In this document: positions 1 to 11,564 of the stretch, piece after piece
Layout: each line of letters begins with the position of its first letter
Position numbering within the stretch: position 1 is the stretch's first letter
Assembly (NCBI GenBank): GCA_027924585.1
Contig: BSBM01000436.1
Coordinates: forward strand, 12,438,501 to 12,502,500
DNA: 64,000 nucleotides
Source: Larix kaempferi
Taxonomy: Eukaryota; Streptophyta; Pinopsida; Pinales; Pinaceae
Direction: 5' to 3'
Notes under the pieces: model-generated
Databases searched by the model: none
Seen by the model: only the letters and a program-made list of their open reading frames with translations
What the model was told of the DNA's origin: nothing
Translations under genes and position numbers: made by a program

Positions 1-1042
1 AACATGTTCTTCTTCATCCTAGATGCTTATAATATTTATTTAAGGACTAAGGCTTGTGTACCCTTCCTAACTATGTCTAAGGAACCAAGATTCATACATA
101 GTGCTTGCAAAATTTTAATGGTTCCCATATCCCCACTTGAAGGCCAAAGGTCCCCTCAAGAAGTCACGTGTGGTGGATCAAGGTGTCATTCATGGAGCTT
201 GAACCTAATAAGATATAATTAATGCATAACTCCAAATTTTCCTTCCTCAACCATGGTCAAGGTACCAAAACCCATACGTAGTAATAAAAAATTGCTATTG
301 GTGCATATATACCAAATCAAAAGCACATGATACTCCTGCGAGGTGTAATTGGTGTTAAATGTCTAGAAAGTTAATTTAGGTCCCAAGGACTTATTTTACT
401 CTCTTAAAAATGTACAAGACCATGGAAGAAATCCTTGATGCTGAGAACCTTCTAATGGTTCCCATATCACCAATCAAATGCCAAATATCCCATGGAGACT
501 TCATGCATGGTGGTTTGAGGCCTCACTCATGGTCCTTGAGCCATATACACGACCTTTTAAGTCCAATGTTTGAATTTAATTTCTTGAACTTGGTTAAGGA
601 CTTAAGACCAATAATTAGTTCTCAAATTCTCAAATGGTTCTAATATTCCCACAAAGAGGTGAAGGATGCCTTTGGGAAGTCAAGTGTATTGGATTGAGTT
701 GTTGTTTTTGGCCTTGGATGCATGAAATATTCCTATATGGATTATGGTATATGCTCATCGCTTAATCATGTTGAGGTCCTTATGATTCATACCTTATGCT
801 CTAAAGCTCATTATCTCCATTTTAAGGTCAAATATCCCCTTGGGAGGCCATGTGTTTTGGCTTAAGGCTTCATTCTTGGGTTTGGATTCCCTAATATTCA
901 TTTAGGGCCCAAACATTAGGATTTTAACCCAATGATCTCCAAGGATCACATACATGTACCTACTACTTAAACCTTATAATGCTTCCAATATCTACACTTT
1001 CAAGCCAAGCATATGCTCAGGAGGTCAAGTGTGGTTGATCAA
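1..1042. repeat. Degenerate ~172 bp tandem (satellite-like) repeat
   Basis: Successive diverged copies of one unit begin near 126, 303, 466, 640, 812 and 985, giving a period of about 163-177 bp. Each copy has a 'cccatatccc/ccaatatc' segment, then 'aaggtcaaatatcccc...', then a 'gaagtcaagtgt-ggt-ggatcaagg' box about 50 bases later. The array is cut at 1042 by the solo LTR and its last unit appears to resume at 3071 with 'ggtatgc'. Short open frames here (for example 4-222 and 410-643) are by-products of the repeat. Whether it is centromeric, dispersed or a local expansion cannot be told from this window. Confidence 0.6.
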
Positions 1043-3065
1043 TGTCATGTCCCAAAATTGTAATTGGGTCACAATGGCCTAATCACATTAGCCACATTCA
1101 TTAGAGTTTGTAAAATTGATGTTAAGGGTCAAATAATTGCCAAGGAGGAAAATTACTAGTTTCCTAGGTTTGGGGTGGAAGCTTTGGGATTTGGAATAAG
1201 GGGGATAATAAATGATGTTTAGACATTAGAAGGGTTCAAGTATTTAATAAATAGAGTGAATAAAGAAATTCAAGAGAAATCCTAGGTGACAAATGGTTTT
1301 GGAGACATATGGAGGATGTGGGACCCACACTAGCTTGATTTTTCATAATACATGGTATCTCTCTTTTGCAAATTCGAATTAATGGGAATGTGAACACTCT
1401 TGGGTGAGTTTGTAAGTCATAAAAAATGTCATTGATCATCTTAGGTCGAATTGGGAAGGATTGGTAACCTCCATGGAAGATAAAGAGTCAAAGTGGAAGT
1501 TTGTGGACACTTGGGCTAGATTCCCTAGCCCCTATGACACCAATGATGGATCATCTATGACAACTATGACAAATTGCAGACCTGACCTTTGACATCTGAA
1601 CACTATGACATGTCAGCCCCAAAAATAGGCTAAAAGAAGGAGAATTTGGGAGTTGGAGAAGCCAAAGAGACTCAAAATCGAATTTGGGAGAAGATGGAAG
1701 GTTGGAACTAGGAGACAAGTGGCAAATGTGGAATATTTCCTAAATGGAAATCTATTGAATCTATTGAGAGGATTTCGACCCTTAGAAGGCTAATGCTGGT
1801 TATAAAATGTAGAAATGAAGTATGATAATAGCTTTTTATCATTTGTAGAATTTGCAATTGCATTTGTGTAGAGGGAGAGCTAGTGGATGACTAGTTTCTT
1901 GCCTTAGCCAATTTCGAGGGTGAAAGATTCCCATCCAAGTTGGTAATTGGAAAGGCCATTCAGACCTTTCATTTGGAGCTTTAATGGAGTCTTTATTTGC
2001 AGGTGTAAGCTACAGGGAAGCTCATGGTTTATTCTATTGCAGCTCACTCCTTCAACCATTTCCAGTTTTGATGGCATATTCTTGATCCTTGAGGGAGGGC
2101 GTTTTTGGTGAGCTATTGTACTCTTTGGGGAAGATTTTAATGCCCCATTTCTTTTTTAATATGAATTAAATACTCTGTTATTCATCTCCAAAAATTTTCA
2201 GGTCTAAATTCCAATTAGAAATGTATAAATCTCATTTTTAATGGAAGAACAATGCCATTTCCCCACTACCTTGTTGTGAGCCAATGTATTGATGATGATT
2301 TCGAATGAATGGATGATTCTCTGATATATTTGTGATAAATATACTGCCATGGATGTCTTATACAAGTTTCATGTACTGTAATTGAGCATTTGAAGCATTT
2401 TTACTCAGTTTAGTTGTATTGGGAGGTGAAATAGTGCCATTTCCCCAAGGGTCGAATTGGGGATTTTTGCAGTTGAATGGGAGAGGGTGAGAACAGTTGT
2501 AATAATCCATTAATGGTGCATATGAGACTTTAATAAAATACTTAACACATTAAATACTTCTTTTCATAAATTTGAGTGGGTTTGGAGGCATTTGGGAAGC
2601 CATTTTCAGTACTTACCCCAGGGGGATTTGAACCCCGAATTACTAGTAAAATTGCATAATTGGTCCAGAATCTTAAGAGAGTTTGCAGAGGTATTTTGGT
2701 GGACATATGTCATCCATAAACATCATATTCAAGTTCTAATATCATTCATACACCTTCCTTGAATATTTGAAGGCATTTGGAGTCAATTTGAGACCTAGAG
2801 ACCAATACTAGTCAAAGGAAAATCACTAGTAAAGTTACCTACGTTGAACAGAATTGAAAGAGGATTTGAAGAAGTATTTTAAAGGTCCAAAGGCATCCCT
2901 GAAACACATATTTATGTTCTAATATCATTAATATACCTTCTCAGAATATTTGGGATCATTTGGGGCAAATTTGGGACCTAGAGATCAAAACTAGTCAAAG
3001 ATCGAACTAGGGAAAAAAGGTGGAAAATTGACATTTTAATAAAATTCCTAACAAGGGACATTACA
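1043..3065 (+). mobile_element. Solo LTR, ~2.0 kb, TSD ATCAA
   Basis: The segment begins TGTCATGTCCC and ends GGGACATTACA, so it has the TG...CA ends of an LTR. It is flanked by the same 5 bases, ATCAA, at 1038-1042 and 3066-3070, and removing it restores the satellite unit. There is no coding sequence, primer site or polypurine tract inside, so it is a recombined solo LTR. Its 3' half contains about three diverged ~180 bp tandem units (roughly 2550-3055), each with a 'ttctaatatcatt...gaatatttg..ggcatttgg' core and an 'actagtcaaag' end. Orientation is assigned tentatively. Confidence 0.75.
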
Positions 3066-3142
3066 ATCAAGGTATGCTTTTTTAAAGTTGGACAGTTAAA
3101 AATTTCCTTTAGGGAATAACACCTACCTTTCCTCCCTCAACA

Positions 3143-3640
3143 ATGTCTAGTCTCAAAGACATCATCATCATCATCATTTTCATCCTTATCATCATCATCG
3201 CCAAAGACATCGACAATATCATCGTCATCATTGTTATCGTCATATATCATGAAAGTAGTTATCATCTTCATCATCATTGTGATGATGAAAAATGCATCCA
3301 ACTACTTTACATGAATTTTATAAAGGAGATTTGGCCTCTCAGTGGGAATGTAGGAACCATTATAATGTTCTTAGCACTATGGATGGGTCTTAATTAGTGA
3401 TTCATCCTCATCCTCCTCCTCCTCATTGTCATTGTCATAGACATCAACATTATCGTCATCATTGTCATGGTCATATATCATCACAGTAATTATCATTGTC
3501 ATCGTTGTCATCATTATGATGATGGAAAATGAATCCAACCACTTGACATGAATTTGGTAATGGAGCTTTGGCCTTTGAATGGGATGGAGGCACCATTAGA
3601 ATGTTTTGATCACTATGGACGGGTCTTATTTGGTAATTGT
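3143..3640. repeat. ATC/TCA-rich imperfect microsatellite, duplicated at ~237 bp
   Basis: Runs of ATC/GTC trinucleotides dominate this stretch. Two larger units are visible. The segment starting 'gatgatgaaaaatg' at 3281 recurs as 'gatgatggaaaatg' at 3518, and both are followed by a unique tail ('catgaattt..taa.ggagatttggcct') that ends near 3397 and 3635. The structure is therefore a tandem duplication of a composite unit (microsatellite plus unique tail), not a simple slippage tract. Apparent ORFs here are low-complexity Ile/His runs and are not genes. Confidence 0.8.
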
Positions 3641-3779
3641 CATAATCATCATCGTCATTATCTTCATTATCATTTTATAATCAAATCATCATCAATTCCA
3701 TCATCATTGTCACCATGCACCATCATCATCCTCATCATCATCATAGCCTATAGCCTCTAACCCCGTTCCCTTATAACCT

Positions 3780-4075
3780 ATACTATAATATATATAATAT
3801 ATACTAATATTAAATAATAATATAAATAAATAAATAATAATGAACAATAAATATAATATTAATTAGTTAAGGAACATATCCTAATTAAGAGGCATGACCT
3901 AATGAAAAGACATGACCTATAATCTATGGAGACTAGTAAATGCACATATATGTAAATCGTCACATGGTGTTGTAATTATCTCTTATTTCATTATACATTT
4001 ATTATATATTTTCCATTTCCGTATTATCTATGTTATTTACATTGGATATTTATTTAGTAACTTTGTTTGTTATAT
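3780..4075 (+). mobile_element. LTR fragment with adjacent primer-binding site
   Basis: An AT-rich segment ends directly at a sequence resembling a tRNA primer-binding site (4076-4088), as expected for the 3' edge of a 5' LTR. The part from about 3820 to 3960 is clearly homologous to 50290-50353 plus 51943-52010, so at least two copies of this family lie in the window. The 5' limit is not clear and the terminal CA is not preserved. Confidence is moderate because no partner LTR or TSD was found. Confidence 0.45.
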
Positions 4076-4088
4076 TGGTATTAGAGCC
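4076..4088 (+). other. Primer-binding site, initiator-Met tRNA type
   Basis: TGGTATTAGAGCC differs at one base from TGGTATCAGAGCC, the common plant retrotransposon primer site complementary to the 3' end of initiator Met tRNA. It lies at the right edge of the LTR fragment. Confidence 0.55.
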
Positions 4089-5199
4089 AAGTCTAATCCA
4101 ACCTTTAGCCCCATCTCTTCGACCTTGTATGACCCGGTCTTTGGCCACACTCATCAATTATTAAGAGGTTCTCTCATTACACTAGGTATTTGACCACCAA
4201 TCGGCCTTTGGCCATTTTCATAATTCAGTTGAAGAAATATTTGTTGCAAATCTAAAGAAAATTCCATTGCAAGCTCGAAAGAAGAACAAACCAAAGAGTT
4301 AAGAAGCATAAAGATCATAAATTTTTGTGTGAACAAAGAACTTTGCTGCAAAATTGAGGAAAAAATACCCTCCATGGCACAATCCATCCACTCTATCTCT
4401 TGAGGTCACGAGGATCACACAAAAAAATAATATAGTATTAAAAAATGACTAGTTCACAAAGTCATCACCACCAGGAAGATTTGCAAGGATAATCGTTTCA
4501 TCTACTATCTGCACTAACAACAATTTGTGAAGGCACTTGCAACAACCGCAATCTACAAAGGCACCTGCAACAACTACGATTTTGTCAATATTCATATTAA
4601 CATGGGATACTAACCACCTAATATAGACTTGACCGTGGGTTTAACAATTTGGATTAGCAATGGTGGATGAGATCCTTTTCCGTCACCTTAGGTATTTTTC
4701 AACTTGTTTATTGGGATTGTTTTATGAGGTCCATCCTTCGAGGAATTTATTGTGATTTTGTCACCTGGGTCAATGATTGACGAATTGACAGACTCTTTTT
4801 CAACACCTTGTGTTATTTGTTATTTCTCTATTACGTCAGGCCGACATTTTTCTTTTCATCTTATCCAGTTTTCAAGGTCTTCTAGCACCTTCCAGCTCAC
4901 TTTTTGGTGATCTTGATCATGACATTGATTGTTGTTCCCTTTTCCTATGGAAGGGATGGGAGGTACAATACCTCCAAGTCATTCTCCCTTAAGTTACCTT
5001 TTGAACATTGAGTCAGTGTTTAATCTTCATTCCTACTGTAGCCCTCTAGTAGTTTCATCCTCAGGTGATCTCCTTCTAGTTCCTCGACATACATTAGCAG
5101 ATGGTGCAACCGTGGCCCCTATTGCAGAGGGAGTAGGGAGAGTTTGTGATTATGAACATCCTACAACTACTAGAAATAGTGCATAATCTATCTCGACTG
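4089..5199. other. Stretch without a clear gene; retroelement leader and possible LINE 5' end
   Basis: Sequence after the primer site should be internal sequence of that retroelement, but I see no recognisable gag or pol motif before about 4400. From about 4800 the sequence may be the 5' end of the plus-strand LINE, whose recognisable ORF1 starts near 5200. The open frames at 4810-4992 and 4929-5186 have no recognisable domain. The border between the two elements was not located. Confidence 0.35.
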
Positions 5200-5504
5200 C
5201 CCTTGAGCGGAAAATAAGAATATGTATCAAGCGGAAATTGGAAATCAATCTATCCCTCGAAGACGACATCCCCATGTATGAATTCTTTTCAATGACTGAG
5301 ACAACAACTGTAGCTCGATTCCAAGGTAATAACATGTCCCTCCCTACTTTCAGATATTGGGTTAAGACACAGTGGGGTTTTTAGGATTATTCTCCTCAAT
5401 ATTTTTCTCTCGCGAAAGGGTGGCTTGGATCTATTCTTAGAACATTTGAGGATGTTAGAAGAGTGCTTGAAGGTGTATGGTTTTGGAGAAATCTTCGTTC
5501 AAGG
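5200..5504 (+). pseudogene. LINE segment 1 of 6: ORF1 (DUF4283) N-terminal half
   Basis: Reading the plus strand with one frame change gives the start of a DUF4283 gag-like domain of plant L1-type LINEs. It has a 'TTVARFQG' block, a 'FRYWVKTQWG' block, a 'YSPQYFSLAKGWLG' block and the 'EDVRRVLEGVWFW' block typical of the domain centre. DUF4283 proteins are thought to bind RNA in the LINE ribonucleoprotein. The reading breaks at 5504, exactly where the copia element begins, and resumes after 10678 with the second half of the same domain. An in-frame stop follows the WVKTQWG block, so the ORF is dead. The start codon was not identified. Confidence 0.7.
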
Positions 5505-6127
5505 TGTTATAATTTTAATACTATAAATATGTTTATGTTAGATCTTCAAACAATTTAAATATTATCGCAATAACCATATGCAATAGGATCACTCAAAGAT
5601 ATACAAACACAACATAAACAAGAGTACACAACAATTTATCTTGGAAAAACCTTCTCACGGGAAAAACCTAATAAAACTTCTTCAGTATAGATTCGTCAGC
5701 AAGTACAATGTCAATCTTGTACAATAACCCGAGAACAACGAAACCCAAGAATAAGTTGTCTTCAATGCAACTAATCTTTCTCCCAAGCGAAATTATCTTT
5801 CTCTCTCTACTAATGCGAACTAGATTGATTGAGTGATGTACAAATGAGCTAGGTGCCTCCCTTATTTATATTGATCTTAAGGTGACCTTTTTACCTAACT
5901 GGGCCGAATTGTTCTTCCCTTACTAGGCCGACTTGACTGGGGTATTTTTTCCCATTGTTTGGGGCAAACTGCCAATTGTTTGGGTTAATTTACCCACTGG
6001 GTCGACTTAACTATTTTACTTGATTTCTTTTAGGATTTTTACATGATCAATTACAATATGAATATATCCCAAATGAAGTACAATAATAATACAATAAGAA
6101 TATCTTCCAAAGTTACATTCTTCAACA
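5505..6127 (-). repeat. Copia 3' LTR
   Basis: On the plus strand it reads TGTTATAAT...TCTTCAACA; on the minus strand it starts TGTTGAAGA. It matches 10051-10673 along its full length with scattered substitutions. The base change TGTTAGAA to TGTTATAA is visible at the very end of this copy. Confidence 0.92.
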
Positions 6128-6138
6128 CTCCCTCTTAA
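6128..6138 (-). other. Polypurine tract of the copia element
   Basis: The minus strand reads TTAAGAGGGAG immediately before the 3' LTR. This is the expected place and composition for the plus-strand DNA synthesis primer. Confidence 0.8.
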
Positions 6139-6836
6139 CAAGGAATATATTCCTCCGACACTATCCTCATCATCACAAATGTTGCAACTCTGTACTATGA
6201 CCTTTGAATTCTGACATCTCTTGAATATATACATCACTAGAGGTTCTGTATGAGTAATCCATATAGTGGGTCCATCCTAGAAACACACATTACGTTTCCA
6301 AAACAACCACCTGCATTACCTCACTACATGTCTAGATCATCTCGTGAGTGTAGCATATGAGCCCAAATTACATCACCGAACTGACTACTTGATAGCACGT
6401 CACATCTCATCATGTGGAGACCATCCCAAGACCATGAATTACATCACCCAGTGACCACCTGCGTCTTCGCACATCTCAACAACACGAACCTTTTGAGTAT
6501 ATCCTAGGAGAAAAAATTACGTCACCGAAGTGACTACTTGCTATCACGTCACATCATGTGGAGAATAGTAAAGGACTATGAATTACGTCACCCAATGACC
6601 ACCTATGTATTTGCACATGTTATGTATTCCCAACATAGCACTAGCAATCAAGAGACTCAATTACACCACCAATGTGACTACCTACTACATCCTTATGAGT
6701 GTAGTTTGGGAGCCCACATTACATCACCGAAGTGACCACCCACTACCACATCACCTCAAGTGGAGACCCACATAGGAGCACAAATTACGTGACTACCTGC
6801 ATCTCACACATGCTATGTTTCTCATCCCTCCCTCTT

Positions 6837-8260
6837 TCAAGGATCATCGATTGGGACAAATCCAAGATTGTCCTTGAAGTACTCAAAATTCACTCTTGAC
6901 AGATGCTTGGTCAACACATCAACTATCTGTTTCTCTGTCACCACATACTGGAGCCTCACTGCTCCTCTATGCACCATATCCCTGATATAGTGGTACCTGA
7001 TATCGATGTGCTTCGACTTGTCATGAAACATTAGGTTCTTGGACAACTTCACACAACCTTGGTTGTCACAGAAAATACAAGTCACCTCTAACTCGAGATC
7101 AAAAAATCTTGCAATTAACTTCCAAAGCCACATTGCTTAACAACTAGCTGAACAAGCTGCAAGATACTTTGATTCGGCTATATTGAGTGCCACACTCGTA
7201 TTATTCCTTCTAAACCAGGAGATCATGCATGATCCCAAATTGAAGCAACATTCTAAAGTGCTCTTGCTTCCTGTGACACAACCGACCCAATCTACATCAA
7301 TATAACCCTGTAGGTTGATCTTCTGATCTGTTGCATATTTGAGCCCATAATTAATCGTACTCCTCAAGTACCTCAACACATGCTTTGCTGCAATTAGGTG
7401 AACACATCTTGGCTCTACCATGTACTGACTCAATGTGTTTACAACAAAGCATATATCCGGCCTATGTTTGTCAAGTACATCAACGAACCAATCATCTGTC
7501 TGTATGTTGTGGCATTCATTGCCTTTGAAGAAGTATCACACAATGAATTCAAATTCGATGCCATTTGTGTGGCCATGGCCTTGCAATCTATCATCCCGAA
7601 TCTCTTAAGGATCTATACCGCATATTTTCCTTCTCCAAGGAAAATCTCTTCTGGATTGTGCCACACCGCAATACCTAAGAAGTAGTGCATCATACCTAGG
7701 TCTTTCATCTCGAATTCTGTGACAAGTTTCTTCTTAGTTTCTGTAATGAGATTCGCGTATCCTATTAGAAATAGGTCATCTAGATATGGTATCAATATCA
7801 CTGGTTTCCCATCCTGAACCTTGTAGTAAAGGTTGGAATCTGCTTTACTCTTGGTAAAGCCCAAGCTCGTCAGAAATCTGTTAATCCTGCCATACCATGC
7901 CTTGGGTTCCTATTTCAAACCGTACAAGGCCTTCTTCAACTTGCACACATGTGTCTTCCTGTACTGTGTCTCAAATACCAGTGGCTGCTCCACATACAAT
8001 TCTTCTTCTACTATACCATTCAAAAAATCTATCTTCGCATCCATCTGGTGTACCTTCCACTTCATCAGTGCAACTATCTCAAGTATAGCTTTGATCGAAG
8101 TGTATCTTGCTACAGGAGGACATGTCTCATCATAATTGTCTCCCTCTTTCTAAGAGAAACGATGAACCTTTCCTTTTACTTCTGTAATATACTTGATTTT
8201 GTACATCTACTTGAAGGTCACTGTTGAACAATCATCACTAAGTCTTATCCTTCTTCTTTT
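6837..8260 (-). pseudogene. Copia reverse transcriptase and RNase H remnant
   Basis: Minus-strand frames give, in order, an RT N-terminal block (around 8000-8130, 'NYDETCPPVARY' then 'QMDAKIDFLNG'), the catalytic YLDD box ('IPYLDDLFLIGYA', near 7780), and an RNase H domain (7433-6837) with 'AAKHVLRYLRSTINYGL', 'GYIDVDWVGC', and the C-terminal 'CDNQGCVKLSKN', 'HIDIRYHYIRD' and 'VDVLTKHL' blocks. The YLDD metal-binding pair is intact. In-frame stops (near 8150 and between 7133 and 7137) and at least one shift between RT and RNase H break the ORF. These domains copy the element RNA into DNA; this copy is not expressible as one protein. Confidence 0.88.
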
Positions 8261-8769
8261 GCAGGTCATAGCACACGATTTTTCCTACAAGTCAAATTTA
8301 GTCATATGATTAGTAACATTCCATGTAATGACAACTTATTATGCATAATGTACACAATCATGTAACCAACACATCTTACCCAATGCTTCAACACAACACT
8401 CATCCATATCCTGTATACACACGATAACTATCTAGATGCCTTCCATCTCTTCTAGAACATACTATTAAGAGCGTGCATTGCTCTCAACATGTTAGCAAAG
8501 AGGTTTCATCCCAGACTAGCTCCATCAAGAGATCATGGGATGCTGTGAAACACTATAGGCTAGTTACCCATAACATGCACTGCATGAAACTACTGCTAGT
8601 CAATCTCAGTCATATATAAGTGCATAAAAGAAAACTATATCACAGATCTACATGTAACTGTTATGAGCAATATCCTTCAAAATACTCAGGAATTCAGATG
8701 ACAATAAATACTTATCTTTCATGTGTTTTGTAGGCTCCCCCTTAGTTTTTGCTTCCTTGTAGAATTCAT

Positions 8770-8960
8770 TGGATTTTTTGGAAGCATACTCTGCTCCACC
8801 ATCTGATTTTGAAGACCTCAATCTTCTTCTTCATCTATTCTAGAACTTTCTGAATTCTTCATCCTTGTTCCTCATGTACTGGATTCAAAATATCCTTTTG
8901 CTTAGAAACATATTCTTCACATTCTTTACATACACCATCATGTTTTGTTTGGATCTTGGG
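8770..8960 (-). pseudogene. Copia integrase remnant
   Basis: At 8781-8810 the minus strand encodes KSDGGAEYAS, matching the second catalytic Asp block (usually RSDNGGEY) of copia integrases. About 100 bases upstream on the minus strand a 'DGVCKECEEYV'-like stretch (near 8900-8945) resembles the CxxC half of the N-terminal zinc domain. A normal integrase needs far more space between these blocks and after them, so most of the core is deleted and a frameshift lies between the pieces. No domain can be recognised from 8270 to 8760. Confidence 0.6.
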
Positions 8961-9239
8961 TAGACCAGTCACCATTTTTGCTTTCAATCAGTAAAGCCTT
9001 GTAGTGTATACATACACAATCCTTTTGTGCCATAGTTCACTTGGTTCCATAGTGTCCTGAACCAATGCTTGATCTGGTTGGCCTTTTAATTTCTACAAGC
9101 CTCCCTCTTGCTCTCCAATTACTACTGTATCAAAAGTTTTACCTTGTGAGTGATGAATTCAAGACATATTCTTCATCACTTGAGGAATCTTCCCTTGCTC
9201 TCTTCTTAACTGGTTCATAATGTTCTGCAACATGAGCAT

Positions 9240-9582
9240 GATACCCCTTCTTCTTTCCTTTCTTGTTATGGTATTTGCTTATGGTGCAATCTCTTGCAAG
9301 ATGTTGCTTTTCATGACATTTGTAACATATGTAGTTTGAGTAGTCCTTATGAGTTCTATGATTATTTTGGAGTCTTCTAGGGTTCTTGTGAGGGTGTCCT
9401 TCTTTCTTACTCTTTTACTTCTTTTATTTAGCCTTGTCTTCATATTCCCATGGCTCCGCAACATCCTCCTTAACATAGTTGTCCAAATCATTCTATTCTA
9501 GAATGAGCAATACTCTATACTTCCAAGCTCAGAAGTTATCAGCTCCTTCAAGCTTATCCTTAATATTGGTATTGTTTGTCAT
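9240..9582 (-). pseudogene. Copia gag remnant with CCHC zinc knuckle
   Basis: Starting from an ATG at 9582 the minus strand reads 'DKLEGADNF', 'AWKYRVLLILE' and 'NDLDNYVKEDV', the usual N-terminal part of copia gag (UBN2-type capsid). It then runs almost directly to a perfect CX2CX4HX4C knuckle, CYKCHEKQHLARDC, at 9286-9327. The central capsid region, usually about 150-200 residues, is missing, so this is an internal deletion. Several stops interrupt the frame. Gag would form the particle and the knuckle would bind element RNA. Confidence 0.82.
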
Positions 9583-10038
9583 CTTGATAAATGAGAACCC
9601 CAAATGGAAATAAAGATAATAGTACTTACCAATCAAGATGCACCAACCAAGTGCTTGCTTCAATGACTTCTGAAATTTGCTACCTGGTTGACCTAGGGTT
9701 TGTTAGAGAAACCCTAATTTTTCAACTTTGAAATCTTGCAAATCTGAGAGAGGGAAAGATGCGCCTCCCCAAGGCGAGTTGAGAAAACCCCTCGTTCAGC
9801 CAAATCTAAGGACACAAGTATGAAAAATATGATGCCCTAGTTTTCCCGAGCACTAGTTACAGGGCCAAAATTCAAAGTCCTCGGATATGGAAAATTCCTC
9901 CACAATAAAATGCACCCTCCTAGGGCGAGTTTCTTTGTCATCCTTTTCAGGCCAATCTATGGTGAAAACCCTTTGGAACAAGAAACCCTAGTTTTCACTT
10001 TCGGTAGTTTCTGTTGCACAAAGTCTTCTTTTAGGCTA

Positions 10039-10050
10039 GCTCTGATACCA
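10039..10050 (-). other. Copia primer-binding site (initiator-Met tRNA)
   Basis: The minus strand reads TGGTATCAGAGC directly after the 5' LTR with no spacer. It is a perfect match to the plant initiator Met tRNA 3' end. Confidence 0.92.
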
Positions 10051-10673
10051 TGTTAGAATTTTAATACTATAAATATGGTTATGTTATATCTTCAAACAAT
10101 TTAAATATTATCACAATAACCATATTAAATAGGATCATTGAGAGATAGAGAAGTGTAACATAAACACAATTACACAACAATTTATACTGGGAAAACCCTC
10201 TCATGGGAAAAACCCAACAAAACTTCTTCAGTATATATTCGTCGGCAAGTACAATGCCAATCTCGTATAATAACCCGATAACAAAGAAACCAGAGAATAA
10301 GATGTCTTCAATGCAACTACTCTTTCTCCCAAGCGAACTTGTCTTTCTCTCTCTACTAATGTGAACTAGATTGAGTGAGTGATGTACAAATGAGCTAGGT
10401 GCCTCCATTATTTATATTGATCTTAAGGTGACATTTTTACCTAATTGGGATGACCCGTTCTTCCCTAACTAAGACAACTTGACTGGGGCAGTTTTGTCCA
10501 TTGTTTGTGACAGACTTCCCATTGTTTAGGGCAGTTTACCCACTGGGCCGACTTGACTGTTTTAGTTGATTTATTTTAGGATTTTTACATGATCAATTAC
10601 AATATGAATATCTCCCGAAGGAAGTACAATAAAAATACAATAATAATATCTTCCGAAGTTACATTCTTCAACA
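10051..10673 (-). repeat. Copia 5' LTR
   Basis: Plus-strand ends are TGTTAGAAT and CTTCAACA. It pairs with 5505-6127 over 623 bp. It holds the minus-strand TATA box and is followed by the target duplication CAAGG. Confidence 0.92.
10409..10416 (-). promoter_or_regulatory. TATA box of copia 5' LTR
   Basis: The minus strand reads TATAAATA within the LTR; the same motif is kept in the 3' LTR near 5863-5870. This is the likely core promoter of the element. Confidence 0.6.
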
Positions 10674-11564
10674 CAAGGTAAAATGATAGGCCCCTACCTT
10701 TGATGCTAGGACAAAGAATTTTTTTTCTCATCCTGCCTGGGTAAAATTCCCAGGCATCCTGCTAGAATTATGGACCATGGAGATATTATTGCTTATTGGA
10801 CCCTCATTAAGGGAATTTCTTCTTGCAGATGATAACTTTGAAGCTACGGGTAACATGGCAGTGGAAAAAATTCTGTGGATTTGGACATCAAGGAGTGGCT
10901 ACCTGAGAAGATTGTTATTTTGGAAGGCCTGTTCTCCTATACACAAGACTTGGACTATATTGGTTTTCCCTTCAAGTGCAATCAGTGCCATGAATATGGT
11001 TACCTTGTTCAGGATTTTGAAAAACCATTTACTCATCAATGTTGGATAAGTAAAAGTGGAAACAAAGTAGAGGGATAGGAAGGGTTTATGGGATGGTTAT
11101 CCATCACTTCTGCTTCGGAGCTGATGATGATATCTCCCTCGAAACCTGCCACATACCTAGACGGTATTGTTCCTTTAGGGTCAAATCACTCTTATGAGAA
11201 TATGAATTCTAGACTGGACAATTCTCTGCAATCATCAATGATGACATAGTCTCATCTTTTTCTCACACATCAGATACATGTTCCGGCAATCTAAGTCATG
11301 GAATCTAATGATAAATCTACCAAAATCCCTCCTCCTCCAGGTAAGTGTGGGCTCATTACAAATATCTCAAGTGTTTACTCTTCGCCCTTTATGCCTTTAT
11401 CTGCTCTTGGAAATGAGATATTTGTCCGTAGGATTCTATCTAGTTGTCCTACTCTGGGTAGATAGTTCAGTCTTTTAGATACCGATGTACCTTCTTCATT
11501 TATGTCCAGGAATAGTTCCTCTCCTTGAGGTATGGTATATAGCTCTATTGATACTGGGGTGCAG
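10674..11564 (+). pseudogene. LINE segment 2 of 6: ORF1 DUF4283 C-terminal half and zinc knuckle
   Basis: After the CAAGG target duplication the LINE reading resumes. A 'HPAWVKFPGILLELW' block leads into 'EILLLIG', then 'ADDNFEATGNMAVEKIL', then (one frame over, from 10875) 'DLDIKEWLPEKIVIL' and 'GFPFKCNQCHEYGYLVQDF'. This is the standard C-terminal half of DUF4283 followed by its CCHC_4 knuckle. The knuckle keeps CX2C but has Tyr in place of His and Phe in place of the last Cys. The remainder to 11559 is the low-complexity ORF1 tail, without a recognisable domain. The segment ends at 11560-11564, TGCAG, the target site of the gypsy element. Confidence 0.75.

Larger units (their letters stand above)
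5505..10673 (-). mobile_element. Ty1/copia LTR retrotransposon, complete ends, internally deleted
   Basis: Two LTRs of equal length (623 bp; 5505-6127 and 10051-10673) flank a 3.9 kb interior. The element is bordered by the 5 bp duplication CAAGG at 5500-5504 and 10674-10678. On the minus strand the order is 5' LTR, initiator-Met primer site, gag with zinc knuckle, integrase remnant, RT, RNase H, polypurine tract, 3' LTR, which is the copia order (integrase before RT). The coding region is full of stops and frameshifts, and much of the central gag and integrase is missing, so it cannot move by itself. The LTRs differ at many positions, indicating an old insertion. It lies inside the LINE ORF1. 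Confidence 0.93.

Noticed and set aside
3143-3397. Ile/His-rich frame
   Set aside because: A translated ATC/TCA microsatellite with no domain.
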